DNA of 64,000 bases from RGDT01 sp964630925 (GCA_964630925.1 CAZVZK010000014.1:1-64000), one strand, 5' to 3'. Numbered from the stretch's first letter, positions 41,121-49,919 are shown. Notes: generated by a model not told the origin, from the letters alone. Numbers and translations are program-made.

Positions 41121-41306
41121 ATGAACGAGATGCGTGAGATGAGCGAGAAGGAGATGGAGCAGGTCGAGGGCGGCATGACGATGCAGTGGTTCCTCGACAA
41201 CTGGCTCGGGGCCATGACCGGCGGGCTGGTCGGCTACGGCCCCAACGGCGTCACCGGGCCGTACGAGACCGCCTACAAGAACAAGTACGTCCCGGGCGGC
41301 CCCTGA
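41121..41306 (+). CDS. Double-glycine-leader peptide 1 (bacteriocin-like precursor)
   Basis: A 61-residue precursor. The 18-residue leader ends EKEMEQVEGG, a standard double-glycine export leader (hydrophobic residues at -4, -7 and -12 positions, GG at -2/-1). The predicted 43-residue core begins MTMQWFLDNW, contains the GxxxG motif GAMTG (residues 30-34), is Gly/aromatic-rich and ends VPGGP. It has no cysteine, so lanthionine or disulfide formation is excluded. Upstream is AGAGGG at good spacing. Its neighbour 44 bases on is a close homologue, and a C39-type ABC exporter and HlyD adaptor follow. Confidence 0.82.
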   Translation: MNEMREMSEKEMEQVEGGMTMQWFLDNWLGAMTGGLVGYGPNGVTGPYETAYKNKYVPGGP

Positions 41307-41350
41307 CCGACTGCCCGATCTTCAACCACCAACCAGGAACGGAGTGAACG

Positions 41351-41533
41351 ATGAACGAGATGCGCGAGCTGGACGAGACGGAGCTGGAGCAGGTCGAGGG
41401 CGGCACCTTCATGGAGGATTTCCTCGACAGCTGGTTCGGCGCGATGAGCGGCGGGTATGTCGGCTATTCCGGCGGGCAGGTGACCTACGGCAACACCTAC
41501 ACCGCCTACAAGAACGCCCCCGGCGGCCCCTGA
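41351..41533 (+). CDS. Double-glycine-leader peptide 2 (bacteriocin-like precursor)
   Basis: A 60-residue precursor with leader MNEMRELDETELEQVEGG, nearly identical to that of peptide 1 and a textbook LxxxELxxVxGG signal. The 42-residue core begins TFMEDFLDSW, shares FLD-W-GAM-GG--VGY, VT, AYKN and the final PGGP with peptide 1, and keeps the GxxxG motif (GAMSG). No cysteine is present. GGAG precedes the ATG. A hairpin terminator lies 15 bases after the stop, then the exporter genes. Two related GxxxG peptides suggest a class IIb-like pair; a signalling role is the alternative. Confidence 0.82.
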   Translation: MNEMRELDETELEQVEGGTFMEDFLDSWFGAMSGGYVGYSGGQVTYGNTYTAYKNAPGGP

Positions 41534-41548
41534 GCTCGAAGCCCAGAC

Positions 41549-41583
41549 GCGGGCGGCGGCCCCTGCCGCCGCCCGCTGTCTTT
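41549..41583 (+). terminator. Hairpin terminator/attenuator between the peptide genes and the exporter
   Basis: Perfect 11-bp arms GCGGGCGGCGG (41549-41559) and CCGCCGCCCGC (41566-41576) with a 6-base loop, followed by TGTCTTT. Partial read-through would give much more peptide than transporter, as seen in many bacteriocin operons. Confidence 0.6.
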
Positions 41584-41688
41584 AGGGCGAAGACACACGA
41601 CGCTTGAGACTCGGGCACGCTGCGAGCTGGGGGCGAGACACCCCCAGACCCCCGTTGTGGCCCGCTCGCCTGATCCGCAGAGGGTGCC

Positions 41689-43848
41689 ATGTTCCGCCGC
41701 TACACGCTCGTCCGCCAGAACGACCAGAGCGATTGCGGCGCCGCCGCCCTCGCCACCGTCGCCCTGCACCACGGCACGCCCATCCCGCTCCAGCAGATGC
41801 GCGACCTCGCCGGCACCGACCGCATCGGCACCAACCTCCTCGGCCTCCTCAAGGCCGCCGAGAACCTCGGATTCTCCGCCCGCGGCGTCAAGGGGACGTT
41901 CGACGCCCTGGCCGGCGTGCCCCTGCCGGCCATCGCCCACGTCCGCAACGACGAGGGCCTCGGCCACTTCGTCGTCGTCCACCGCGTCGGCAAGGGCGAC
42001 GTCACCGTCGCCGACCCGGCCCGCGGCGTCGAGACCCTCCGCCGCGACGAGTTCTGCGGCAAGTGGTCCGGCTACCTCCTCCTCCTCACCCCCGGCGCCG
42101 TGGCCCCGGCGGTGCAGGCCGCCACGCCGCCGTCGCCGCTGGGGAGGTTCGTCGGGCTGCTCGCCGGCCACACGGGGCTGATGGCCGAGGCGGTCCTGGC
42201 GGCCCTGTTCATGACGCTGCTGGGTCTGGCGAGCGCGTACTTCATCCAGCACCTCGTCGATTCCGTCCTCGTCCGACGTGAGGCCCGCCTGCTCAACGCC
42301 CTCGGGGTCGGCATGGTGCTGGCCATACTCTTCCGCGGCCTGTTCAGCGCCGTGCGCGACTACCTTCTGGCGCACATCGGACGCAGGATCGATCTCGCAC
42401 TCATGGCCGGTTACGCCCGGCACGTCCTCGGGCTGCCGATGACGTTCTTCGACACGCGGCGGGTGGGCGAGGTGCTGTCGCGCATGAACGACGCCGCCAA
42501 GATCCGCGAGGCCGTCAGCGGGGCGACCACGGGGGCGCTCGTGGACGGCATCATGGTGCTGCTCCTCATGGCGGTGCTGTGGCTCTACGACATGCGGCTC
42601 GCGCTCGTGGTGTCGGCATTTATCCCGCTGCTTGTGCTGAACGCGCTGGCGCACCAGCCGGCGGCGAGGCGGCGCTCGCTGGAGGCGATGGAGGCCGGCG
42701 CGGCGCTGTCGTCGCACCTCGTCGAGGACGTGTCCGGGGTCGAGACGGTCAAGGCGCTCGGGGCCGAGCGCCGCCGGGCCGAGGAGGGCGAGGACCGCCT
42801 GGTGCGCCTCGTGCGGTCCGGCTTCGGCCTGCAGATGCTCGGCGTGAGCATGAGCGGCATCGGCCTCGTGCTGACGGCGTTGGCCAGCGTGGCGGTCCTG
42901 TGGTACGGAGGGCACCGCGTGATGGAGGGGGCGCTGACCATCGGCGAGCTGGTGTTCTTCCACGCCCTCCTGGGCTACATGCTGGAGCCGCTCCAGCGCT
43001 TGTCGGGCATCAACCTCAAGATCCAGGACGCCCTCGTCGCCATCGAGCGTCTTTTCGAGATCATGGACCTGCCGGCCGAGGCCGGCGGCGGCCCGCGGAA
43101 GGCGAAGTTCGCCGGGGTGCGTGGCGCCATCGAATTGCGCGGCGTGGGCTTCCGCTACGGGTGCCGGGCCAACGTGCTGGAGGGCTTCGACCTCCGCATC
43201 CCGGCGGGCAAGACGGTGGCCGTCGTCGGCGAGAGCGGGTCGGGGAAGTCCACGCTCTTGAAACTGCTGATGGCGTTCCACTCGCCCACGGCGGGGCAGG
43301 TGCTGATCGACGGCGTCGACCTGCGGGACATCGACCTGGAGTCGCTGCGGGGCGGGATCGGGCTGGTGTCGCAGGAGCCGTTCATCTTCAACGGCACGGT
43401 GTACGAGAACATCGCGCTGGGCAGGCCGGGGGCGACGCTGGACGAGGTTGCCGAGGCGGCGCGGGTGGCGGGGCTGGCGGACTTCATCGCCTCGCTGCCC
43501 CAGCGCTGGGAGACGGTGCTGGGCGAGCGCGGCGCGAACCTGTCGGGCGGGCAGCGGCAGCGCCTGGCCATCGCCCGTGCGATCCTGCGGCGGCCCGAGG
43601 TGCTGATCTTCGACGAGGCGACCAGCCACCTCGACACCGCGACGGAGCGGGCGGTGCAGGGGAGCCTGCGTTCGGCCCTGGCGGGCAAGACGGCGGTGAT
43701 CGTCGCCCACCGCCTCAGCACCGTGAAGGACGCCGACATCATCGTCCTGCTGGAGAAGGGGCGCGTCGCCGAGAGCGGCTCGCACGAGGACTTGATGATG
43801 CTGGATGGCAAGTACGCGGCCCTGTGGCGGGCGCAGCTCGGGGCGTAG
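41689..43848 (+). CDS. Peptidase-containing ABC transporter (C39, bacteriocin-type exporter)
   Basis: A 719-residue exporter that cleaves double-glycine leaders and secretes the core. The N-terminal C39 peptidase has oxyanion Gln 10 (or 13), catalytic Cys 16 in QNDQSDCGAAAL, His 93 in GHFVVVH and Asp 109 in VADPARG. Six transmembrane helices span about residues 160-420. The nucleotide-binding domain has Walker A VVGESGSGKSTLLK, signature LSGGQRQR, Walker B VLIFDEAT and H-loop IVAHRLS. All catalytic residues are intact. It lies 155 bases after peptide 2 and 90 bases before its HlyD-like partner. Its stop codon lies within a palindromic repeat. Confidence 0.95.
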   Translation: MFRRYTLVRQNDQSDCGAAALATVALHHGTPIPLQQMRDLAGTDRIGTNLLGLLKAAENLGFSARGVKGTFDALAGVPLPAIAHVRNDEGLGHFVVVHRVGKGDVTVADPARGVETLRRDEFCGKWSGYLLLLTPGAVAPAVQAATPPSPLGRFVGLLAGHTGLMAEAVLAALFMTLLGLASAYFIQHLVDSVLVRREARLLNALGVGMVLAILFRGLFSAVRDYLLAHIGRRIDLALMAGYARHVLGLPMTFFDTRRVGEVLSRMNDAAKIREAVSGATTGALVDGIMVLLLMAVLWLYDMRLALVVSAFIPLLVLNALAHQPAARRRSLEAMEAGAALSSHLVEDVSGVETVKALGAERRRAEEGEDRLVRLVRSGFGLQMLGVSMSGIGLVLTALASVAVLWYGGHRVMEGALTIGELVFFHALLGYMLEPLQRLSGINLKIQDALVAIERLFEIMDLPAEAGGGPRKAKFAGVRGAIELRGVGFRYGCRANVLEGFDLRIPAGKTVAVVGESGSGKSTLLKLLMAFHSPTAGQVLIDGVDLRDIDLESLRGGIGLVSQEPFIFNGTVYENIALGRPGATLDEVAEAARVAGLADFIASLPQRWETVLGERGANLSGGQRQRLAIARAILRRPEVLIFDEATSHLDTATERAVQGSLRSALAGKTAVIVAHRLSTVKDADIIVLLEKGRVAESGSHEDLMMLDGKYAALWRAQLGA

Positions 43849-43898
43849 AGGACGCATCCTGCGTGCTCCGCGGTAAGCACGCTGGGAGCGTGCTCTAC
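43845..43898. repeat. Imperfect palindromic element at the exporter stop codon
   Basis: GTAGAGGACGCATCCTGCGT at the left pairs, with mismatches, with the sequence ending GCGTGCTCTAC at 43898. The exporter stop TAG (43846-43848) is part of the left arm. It could form a hairpin between the exporter and the HlyD-like gene. Confidence 0.6.
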
Positions 43899-43938
43899 GG
43901 CAGACAGCGGCCAGGGCATTCCGTGGAGGGTATCGACC

Positions 43939-45207
43939 GTGCGTGAGACGTTCACCGACCTGTCGGAGTGCCGCGAGCTCGCCCTGGCGTTGCGGGCGCG
44001 GCCCCCGCTCCTCGTCCACGGGGCGCTGTGGATGGCGGCGGCCCTGCTCGGCTCGGCCCTGCTGTGGGCGGGGCTGACCCAGGCCGACCTCGTGGTGCGG
44101 GCGGGCGGGCGGATGCGGCCGGTGAATCCGCCGACGAAGGTCTATTACACGACGCGGGGCGACGGGTCGTCGGCGGGGCTAGGCGGGCGCGTGGTGTCGG
44201 TGGGCGTCAAGCCCGGCGACGAGGTGAAGGCCGGCGGCGTGCTGCTGCGCCGCGACACGGAGCGGCTGGACAACGAGATCGCCCGCAGGCGGCGGACGCT
44301 GCAGTCGGCGGAGGAGGAGCTGGCCAACCTGGAGGTGCAAGGGAAGCTCCAGGCGAGGCAGTCGGCCGCGGCGAAGGCCAAGGCGGCGGAGGAGGTGGCG
44401 CTGGCCGAGGCCGAGGTGGACCTCGCGAAGAAGTCGCGGGCGGCGGACGTGCGGCTGGCCGAGGCGGAGCTGGCGGGTGCGGCGGAGGAGGTGGCGCGGG
44501 CTCGGCGGCTGCTCGTGGCGCGGGCGGGGGCAGCGGAGTCGCTCGACAAGGCGCGGACGGCGCACGGGGTGGCGGAGGCGAAGCTGGAGCGGGCGCGGCT
44601 GGCTGTTGACGAGGGGAAGGTGCGTGTGGCACGACAGGCGCTGGCGGTGCTGGAGCGCGAGGCGGAGCAGAGACGCGAGGAGCTTGCGGGGCGGCGGACG
44701 CAGAAGCGCGGCGAGGCGGAGGCGGCGCGGCTGGAGCTGGCGAACCTGGAGCTGGAGCGCAAGGAGGCGGTCCTGCGGTCGCCGGTGGACGGCGTGGTGA
44801 CGGCGGGCGAGGTCCACGTCGGCGACGTGCTGGAGCCCGGGAAGTGCGTGATGGAGGTGGCGGAGCGGCGCGGCCTGTTGTTCGAGGCCCTGGTGCCGAG
44901 CGAGGAGATGGCGAATGTGCGTGTGGGGATGCCGGCGCGGGTGCGTCTGGATGCGTTCGACTACCAGCGGTACGGGACGCTGACGGGGCGTGTGTCCTAC
45001 GTGGCGCCGGACTCGACGACGAAGGAGGGGCAGGCGGCGGTGGGCTACGTTGTGAGGGTGGAGGTGGACGGCGACGAGGTCGGCGTGGGCGAGCTGCGGG
45101 GCAGGGCACAGTTGGGCATGGCGGGGCTGGTGGAGGTCGTGACGGACCGGCAGAGCCTGCTGTTCATCCTGCTGCGGAAGATCCGCCAGACGATCAGCCT
45201 GGGGTGA
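43939..45207 (+). CDS. HlyD-like periplasmic adaptor (membrane fusion protein)
   Basis: A 422-residue protein starting at GTG with GGAGG 9 bases upstream. After a cytoplasmic stub there is one transmembrane helix (about residues 28-52). A first lipoyl half (GGRVVSVGVKPGDEVKAGGVLLRRDT), a very long Ala/Glu/Arg coiled coil (about residues 105-280), the second lipoyl half (LRSPVDGVVTAGEVHVGDVLEPGK) and a beta-barrel domain follow. It pairs with the C39 exporter as the adaptor spanning the periplasm; an outer-membrane partner would be TolC-like, and none is adjacent. Its last 14 bases overlap the convergent gene. Confidence 0.92.
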   Translation: MRETFTDLSECRELALALRARPPLLVHGALWMAAALLGSALLWAGLTQADLVVRAGGRMRPVNPPTKVYYTTRGDGSSAGLGGRVVSVGVKPGDEVKAGGVLLRRDTERLDNEIARRRRTLQSAEEELANLEVQGKLQARQSAAAKAKAAEEVALAEAEVDLAKKSRAADVRLAEAELAGAAEEVARARRLLVARAGAAESLDKARTAHGVAEAKLERARLAVDEGKVRVARQALAVLEREAEQRREELAGRRTQKRGEAEAARLELANLELERKEAVLRSPVDGVVTAGEVHVGDVLEPGKCVMEVAERRGLLFEALVPSEEMANVRVGMPARVRLDAFDYQRYGTLTGRVSYVAPDSTTKEGQAAVGYVVRVEVDGDEVGVGELRGRAQLGMAGLVEVVTDRQSLLFILLRKIRQTISLG

Positions 45208-45493
45208 CCGGGGCGGCCTCCTGCTCGGCCAGACGACGCAACAGGTCGGCCCGCTGTTCGGCGGTGAGCAGCTCGGTGAGGCCGAGGATGCTGCGGACGA
45301 GGTCGGTCTGCTTGCCGCAGCCCTCGCGCTCCATCATGACATCGACGACGGCGAGGAGGACGCGCTGCGGCCCGCCGTCGTCGGGCGGCAGGCGGGCGGA
45401 CAACTTGGCCAGCTCCTCGCGGTCGGTGATCAGCTCGCCGACGGTGTACCAGGAGTTCTTGCCAGCCCGGCGTTTCTTGGGCTCATTGCTCAT
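45194..45493 (-). CDS. Small hypothetical protein
   Basis: A 99-residue, charged, probably helical protein (SNEPKKRRAGKNSWYTVGELI opening, LTELLTAEQRADLLRRLAEQE near the end). No known domain recognised. Its ATG overlaps the stop of the upstream gene by 4 bases, so the two are translationally coupled. Its 3' end overlaps the 3' end of the HlyD-like gene on the other strand by 14 bases. An immunity role for the peptide locus is conceivable only by proximity. Confidence 0.65.
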   Translation of the reverse strand: MSNEPKKRRAGKNSWYTVGELITDREELAKLSARLPPDDGGPQRVLLAVVDVMMEREGCGKQTDLVRSILGLTELLTAEQRADLLRRLAEQEAAPVTPG

Positions 45494-45900
45494 GGCTCAT
45501 CCTCCACGATGTCGAAGGGACGTTCGCCCTTCAGGACTTCCTGCCTGCCAGGGCCGAATAGGAACACGACCTGAACGTGGTAACGGCCCGGAAGGTCGAA
45601 GCCCGTCACCTCTCCCGCGTAAACACCCACATAGGGGCCACCCGGCCCGCAATCGACCGAGAATCTCCTCCTGCTGATCTCCTCATCATCTCGAACGACT
45701 CGGACGAATCCCTGGAATGTACCGCCGCGTGGGTACTCCAGTTGGAGGTAGACGTGGACCGGATCGAAGCGGGGGTGGAAGGCCCGATGCCTGACCTTCT
45801 CCAAATCGATCACCCCCCATTCGGGCGGGTCCGAATCCATCGCCATGTCGCACAGGACGATCCCCAGGACGCGCGGCGTCAATGCGATGGCCCGAGACAT
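45490..45900 (-). CDS. Small hypothetical protein (beta-rich)
   Basis: A 136-residue protein starting MSRAIALTPRVLGIVLCDMA with GGAGGG upstream. The body is strand-rich (VHVYLQLEYPRGGTFQGFVRVV, GRYHVQVVFLFGPG), resembling a small Ig-like or C2-like beta sandwich. It is not recognised with confidence; the LCDMAMD opening resembles a small uncharacterised family. It has its own promoter and is followed by the 99-residue gene with a 4-base overlap. Confidence 0.65.
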   Translation of the reverse strand: MSRAIALTPRVLGIVLCDMAMDSDPPEWGVIDLEKVRHRAFHPRFDPVHVYLQLEYPRGGTFQGFVRVVRDDEEISRRRFSVDCGPGGPYVGVYAGEVTGFDLPGRYHVQVVFLFGPGRQEVLKGERPFDIVEDEP

Positions 45901-45916
45901 GCGCCACCCTCCTCTC

Positions 45917-45946
45917 ACTGTAACCCCCGGAGGGGTCAGTTTACAA
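45917..45946 (-). promoter_or_regulatory. Sigma-70-type promoter for the two small genes at 45.2-45.9 kb
   Basis: Minus strand: TTGTAA (45946-45941), 18-base spacer, TACAGT (45922-45917). The predicted transcript starts near 45910, about 10 bases before the ATG at 45900. Confidence 0.5.
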
Positions 45947-45964
45947 GGGATTCGCGGGGTGCGT

Positions 45965-48952
45965 TCAGCGCCCGGCCGGCAGCCGCAGCACGAAGATCGT
46001 CCCGTCGCCGTTGCCCGTCAGCAGGTGCCTGCCGTCCGGCGTCACCGCGAGCGACTTGACCGCGCCGGGCAGATCCCAGCCCGTGACGCGCACCCCATCA
46101 ACACCGCGCCACTCCACCTCGCCGCGCCCCGTGGCCACCGCCAGATGCCGCCCGTCAACAGACCACGCCAGATCCGCGATGAATCCCCGTAGCGGCTTGC
46201 CCACGGGCCGGCCATCGACGAAGACCTGCCCGCGCATGTCGCCCGACGCCAGCCGCCCCGAGTGGGACGCCAGGGCGTTGACGGCGTTGTGATGCCCCTC
46301 GTAGACCCCGGCCGGCTTCAGCCCCGAGTCGAATAGCCGTACCGCCGCGTCACCGCCATACCCCCCGTCGCCCACGGCGATCCGCCCGCCGTCGGCCACC
46401 GCCGACCAGCACTCCTTGCCGCTCTCGGGCAGCGCCTCGACACGCTCGCCCCGCCGCACGTCCCACACCTCGGCCTGCCGGGCACCCCCGGCGACGAGCA
46501 GCCTGCCGTCGCCGAGAGGGCACAGCGAATAGGCCGTGCCGGGGAAGCGAAGGGCGCCACGCCTCTCACCCGTACCAAGGTCGAGCAGGCACACCGTCTC
46601 GCGGTCCCCCATCCCGCCGACGGCCAGCAGGCCCTCGCTCATCGCCAGGCAGTAGCCGGGCGCCTCCAGGCCCGAGGAGAAGGAACGCCGGCGGCCCGTG
46701 TCCAGCGCCCAAACGCGGACGTGGTGATCGCTGGCGACGGACGCCAGCTCCCCGCTCGGCAGCCAGAGCAGCGCCTCCACGGGCCCGGTGTGCCCGGCCT
46801 CCTCGCGTATCCGCTTGCGGGTGGTCGGTGACCACGCGGAGACGAGGCCGTCCTCGGCGGCCACCAGCAGCGTCGGCTCAGGGCCGGGCATCCAGGCCAA
46901 GGCGTTGGGCCGTCGGCGGCGGAACGACACCTCGCCGGCCGGCTTGCCCGACGCGGCATCGTACACGAGGCAACGGTCGTCCCACCCGGCGGACGCCAGC
47001 CACTTGCCGTCGGGGCTGACGGCGACGCCGACGGCGAAGCCGCCCTCGTGCCGGCCACAGACGGTCACGAGCTTGCCGGACCTCGTGTCCCACAGGCAGA
47101 CGCTGCCATCTCGGTGGGCGCTCGTCAGGCGGCCATCCGTGGCGAAGGCCAGGGAGAGGACGCCCTTGCGGCCCGTCCAGATGGTGCGTGGCGTGCCCCC
47201 CTCCGGCAGGCCGAGCAGGTGGATGGCCCCGTCGCTGTCGCCGGCGGCGAGGGCACCGTCCTCGCGCCACGCCAGCGACAGCACCTGCACGCCGCCGCAC
47301 GGATGCTCTTCCAACTTGTCCCCCTCGGCGATGCCGCCCCAGCGCACCACGCCGCCCTTACACCCGCTGGCCAGGACGCGCGAGCCGGGGCGGAACGCCG
47401 CCGCGATCACGTCGGCGGTGTGGCGTTTCTGGCGTGTCGGCTTCCAGCCCGGCGCCTCCCATATCCACACCTCGCCGCCGTTGCCACCGGCGGCGGCCAC
47501 CTCCCCCTTGTCATCGATGGCGACCGCATCGCCGGCGTGCGCCGCCAGAGGGAGGGCGGCGACGGGCCGGCCCGTCGCGCCGTCCCAGATGCGGACGTAC
47601 TCGTCCTTGCCGCGGCTGGCGACGCGCCTGCCGGCCTTATCGACCGAGAGAGACGACGCCGGCCCCCAGTGCCGCCACCGCGCATCGCCCAGCACCGCCA
47701 CCAGCTCCGGCGGGTGCCACGGCTGGCGCTCCTCCGCGGCCATCGGCAGAATGGGTGTGGCCTTCGGATCGCCTGGCGCCGTGCGAGGCGGCACGAGCCA
47801 CCACGCCACCAGGGCCACCACGGGGAGGGCGATCAGGGCGGCCCCGCGCCACCACGGCCGCGTGGGCGTCTTCCGGGGCCTGTCGCTGACGGTCGGCGAA
47901 TCGGGGCCGGTGGGGTCGAGGGGGGCGGGGGGCGGGGCGAGCGGCTCGCCCAGGGCGAAGGGATCCAGGGCGGAGGCGAATTCCCCCGGCGTGGCGTGGC
48001 GGTCCTGCGGGCGTTTCGCCAGCGCCTTCGCCAGGACGGCCCACAAACCAGGGGGCAGGCCGGCGGGAGGGTGGGGCGCCTCATCCCTGTGGCGCAGCAG
48101 CTTGGCCGTGAACGTCCCCCCGGGGAAGGGTGGCTCGCCGGCCAGGAGGTAATAGAGCGTGCAACCCAGCGCGTACACGTCGGCGCGGATGTCGCACGTC
48201 CGCGGGTCGTCGGCCTGCTCCGGCGCCATGAAGTCCGGCGTCCCCAGGATCACGCCCTCCGCGGTGGTGCCGTCGCTGTTGGTCGGCGTCAGGTCGGCAC
48301 GCCAGCCCGCGAGGCCGAGATCGGCGACCTTCACCGTCCCGTCGGAGGAGAGGAGGAGGTTGGAGGGCTTGATATCCCGGTGGATCAGCCCCCGCTCGTG
48401 GGCGTGCTGCATCCCCTCCGCCGCCTGCATCACGTACTCGCACGCCTGCCGCGCCGGCAGCGGCCCCACCCTCTCCACGAGGCGCTGCAGGTCCTGCCCC
48501 GGCACCAGCTCGAAGGCGAGGTAGAAGCGTCCGCCGGCCTCGCCGGCGTCGTGGATGGCCACGATGTTCGGGTGGTGCAACGTCGCCGTCGCCTGCGCCT
48601 CGCGCCTGATACGCGCCACCGCCTTCTCATCACGAGCGGCACGCTCGGCCATCAGCTTGACGGCCTGCAAGCGTCCCAGGTCGCGGTGCCGTGCCCGGTA
48701 GACGACGCCCATACCGCCCTCGCCCAGGCGGTCCAGCAGCGTGAACGGACCCAGGATCAGCTCCTGCCCGCGGCCCGCCAGGAGCCAGTCGGCCTGCATC
48801 GAGGTCAGGGCGCCCCGGCGGGCCAGCTCGCGCAGGGCGTCCTGCGGCGTGAGGTGTCGCGGCAGGGCGCGCAAGACGCGGCGGCCCTCGGGGGCGAGGA
48901 TCGGGAGGGTGTCCAGCAGCGTCAGCACGGCGTCGGCGCTCATGCCGGTCAT
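45965..48952 (-). CDS. Ser/Thr protein kinase with C-terminal WD40 propeller
   Basis: A 995-residue Hanks-type kinase. A roughly 65-residue N-terminal helical region (ALTSMQADWLLAGRG is typical of planctomycete kinases) precedes the kinase domain: glycine loop LGEGGMGVVYRA, catalytic Lys in LQAVKLMAE, HRDIKPSNLLL, and a DLGLAG variant of the DFG motif. After a Pro-rich linker comes one transmembrane helix (IALPVVALVAWWLVP) and then an extracytoplasmic WD40 array of about 12-14 blades (for example SLSVDKAGRRVASRGKDEYVRIWD). The second ATG (MSADAV, 48943) is an alternative start. A TATCAT hexamer lies at the start region, so a leaderless transcript from the second ATG is possible. Confidence 0.92.
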   Translation of the reverse strand: MTGMSADAVLTLLDTLPILAPEGRRVLRALPRHLTPQDALRELARRGALTSMQADWLLAGRGQELILGPFTLLDRLGEGGMGVVYRARHRDLGRLQAVKLMAERAARDEKAVARIRREAQATATLHHPNIVAIHDAGEAGGRFYLAFELVPGQDLQRLVERVGPLPARQACEYVMQAAEGMQHAHERGLIHRDIKPSNLLLSSDGTVKVADLGLAGWRADLTPTNSDGTTAEGVILGTPDFMAPEQADDPRTCDIRADVYALGCTLYYLLAGEPPFPGGTFTAKLLRHRDEAPHPPAGLPPGLWAVLAKALAKRPQDRHATPGEFASALDPFALGEPLAPPPAPLDPTGPDSPTVSDRPRKTPTRPWWRGAALIALPVVALVAWWLVPPRTAPGDPKATPILPMAAEERQPWHPPELVAVLGDARWRHWGPASSLSVDKAGRRVASRGKDEYVRIWDGATGRPVAALPLAAHAGDAVAIDDKGEVAAAGGNGGEVWIWEAPGWKPTRQKRHTADVIAAAFRPGSRVLASGCKGGVVRWGGIAEGDKLEEHPCGGVQVLSLAWREDGALAAGDSDGAIHLLGLPEGGTPRTIWTGRKGVLSLAFATDGRLTSAHRDGSVCLWDTRSGKLVTVCGRHEGGFAVGVAVSPDGKWLASAGWDDRCLVYDAASGKPAGEVSFRRRRPNALAWMPGPEPTLLVAAEDGLVSAWSPTTRKRIREEAGHTGPVEALLWLPSGELASVASDHHVRVWALDTGRRRSFSSGLEAPGYCLAMSEGLLAVGGMGDRETVCLLDLGTGERRGALRFPGTAYSLCPLGDGRLLVAGGARQAEVWDVRRGERVEALPESGKECWSAVADGGRIAVGDGGYGGDAAVRLFDSGLKPAGVYEGHHNAVNALASHSGRLASGDMRGQVFVDGRPVGKPLRGFIADLAWSVDGRHLAVATGRGEVEWRGVDGVRVTGWDLPGAVKSLAVTPDGRHLLTGNGDGTIFVLRLPAGR

Positions 48953-48969
48953 GATACCAGGGCGGCCAC

Positions 48970-48998
48970 TTGCTGCGTCGTCACCCGAGGGGTACAAC
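48970..48998 (+). promoter_or_regulatory. Sigma-70-type promoter for the esterase gene
   Basis: TTGCTG (48970-48975), 17-base spacer, TACAAC (48993-48998); predicted start near 49005, 24 bases before the ATG at 49029. It lies in the 76-base divergent gap with the WD40 kinase gene. Confidence 0.55.
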
Positions 48999-49028
48999 GG
49001 CCCCGCCCCCCGTCACGGAGCATCGATC

Positions 49029-49919
49029 ATGAAGCGTGTCCTCTCGCTGGCGGCCCTGCTGTGCGTGGGCCTGGCCCTCCGCGCCGAAGACGAGCCGAAG
49101 AAGCTCATCGGCGTCGCCTACGGCAAGCACGAACGCCAGGTGTTCGACTTCTACCAGGCCAAGTCCGACAAGCCGACGCCCGTCGTCTTCAACATCCACG
49201 GGGGAGGGTGGCGCGGCGGGGACAAGAAGATCAACCCGAAGGGGTTCCTCGACAAGGGCATCTCGGTGGTGTCGATCAACTACCGCTACATCAAGAACGC
49301 CGAGGAGGACAAGGTCGAGCCGCCGGTGAAGGGGCCGCTGGGCGACGCGGCGCGGGCGCTGCAATTCGTGCGTTCCAAGGCGAAGGAGTGGAACATCGAC
49401 AAGAAGCGGATCGGCGCGACGGGCGGGTCGGCGGGCGGCTGCTCGTCGCTGTGGCTGGCGTTCCACGACGACATGGCCGACCCCAGGAGCGACGACCCCG
49501 TCGCCCGCGAATCGACGCGGCTGTACTGCGCGGCGGTGAACGGGGCGCAGACCTCGCTGGACCCGAAGGAGCTGCGCGAGTGGATGCCGAACTACAGCTA
49601 CGGCGCGCACGCGTTCGGGATGAAGAGCCTCGATGCGGTGCTGAAGGACCGCGAGAAGGTGATGAAGTGGATCAAGGAGTATTCGCCCATCGAGCACGTC
49701 ACCAGGGACGATCCGCCCGTCGGGCTGTTCTACAACGGCGACAAGGACGCGAAGAAGGGCGACTCGAAGCCGGACCCGACGCACTCGCCGCTGCTGGGGA
49801 TGCTGCTGGAGGGCAAGCTGAAGGAGGCCGGCGTGGAGTACGTCCTCGTGTACCCGGGCCGCCCGCACGAGAAGTACAAGAACAGCGCCGCGTACCTGAT
49901 CGAGAAGCTGTCGAAGTGA
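49029..49919 (+). CDS. Secreted alpha/beta hydrolase (BD-FAE/HSL-like esterase)
   Basis: A 296-residue protein with signal peptide MKRVLSLAALLCVGLALRA. The oxyanion motif HGGGWRGGD (57-65) and nucleophile elbow GGSAGG with Ser 134 define the hormone-sensitive-lipase / bifunctional feruloyl-acetyl esterase type of alpha/beta hydrolase; the C-terminal GRPHEKY supplies the likely catalytic His. Such secreted enzymes in planctomycetes are usually linked to polysaccharide deacetylation. It has its own promoter and stands alone. Confidence 0.9.
   Translation: MKRVLSLAALLCVGLALRAEDEPKKLIGVAYGKHERQVFDFYQAKSDKPTPVVFNIHGGGWRGGDKKINPKGFLDKGISVVSINYRYIKNAEEDKVEPPVKGPLGDAARALQFVRSKAKEWNIDKKRIGATGGSAGGCSSLWLAFHDDMADPRSDDPVARESTRLYCAAVNGAQTSLDPKELREWMPNYSYGAHAFGMKSLDAVLKDREKVMKWIKEYSPIEHVTRDDPPVGLFYNGDKDAKKGDSKPDPTHSPLLGMLLEGKLKEAGVEYVLVYPGRPHEKYKNSAAYLIEKLSK

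Noticed and set aside
41121..41533. Lanthipeptide or other cysteine-based RiPP
   Set aside because: Neither precursor core contains cysteine, and no LanM, radical SAM or YcaO gene is nearby.
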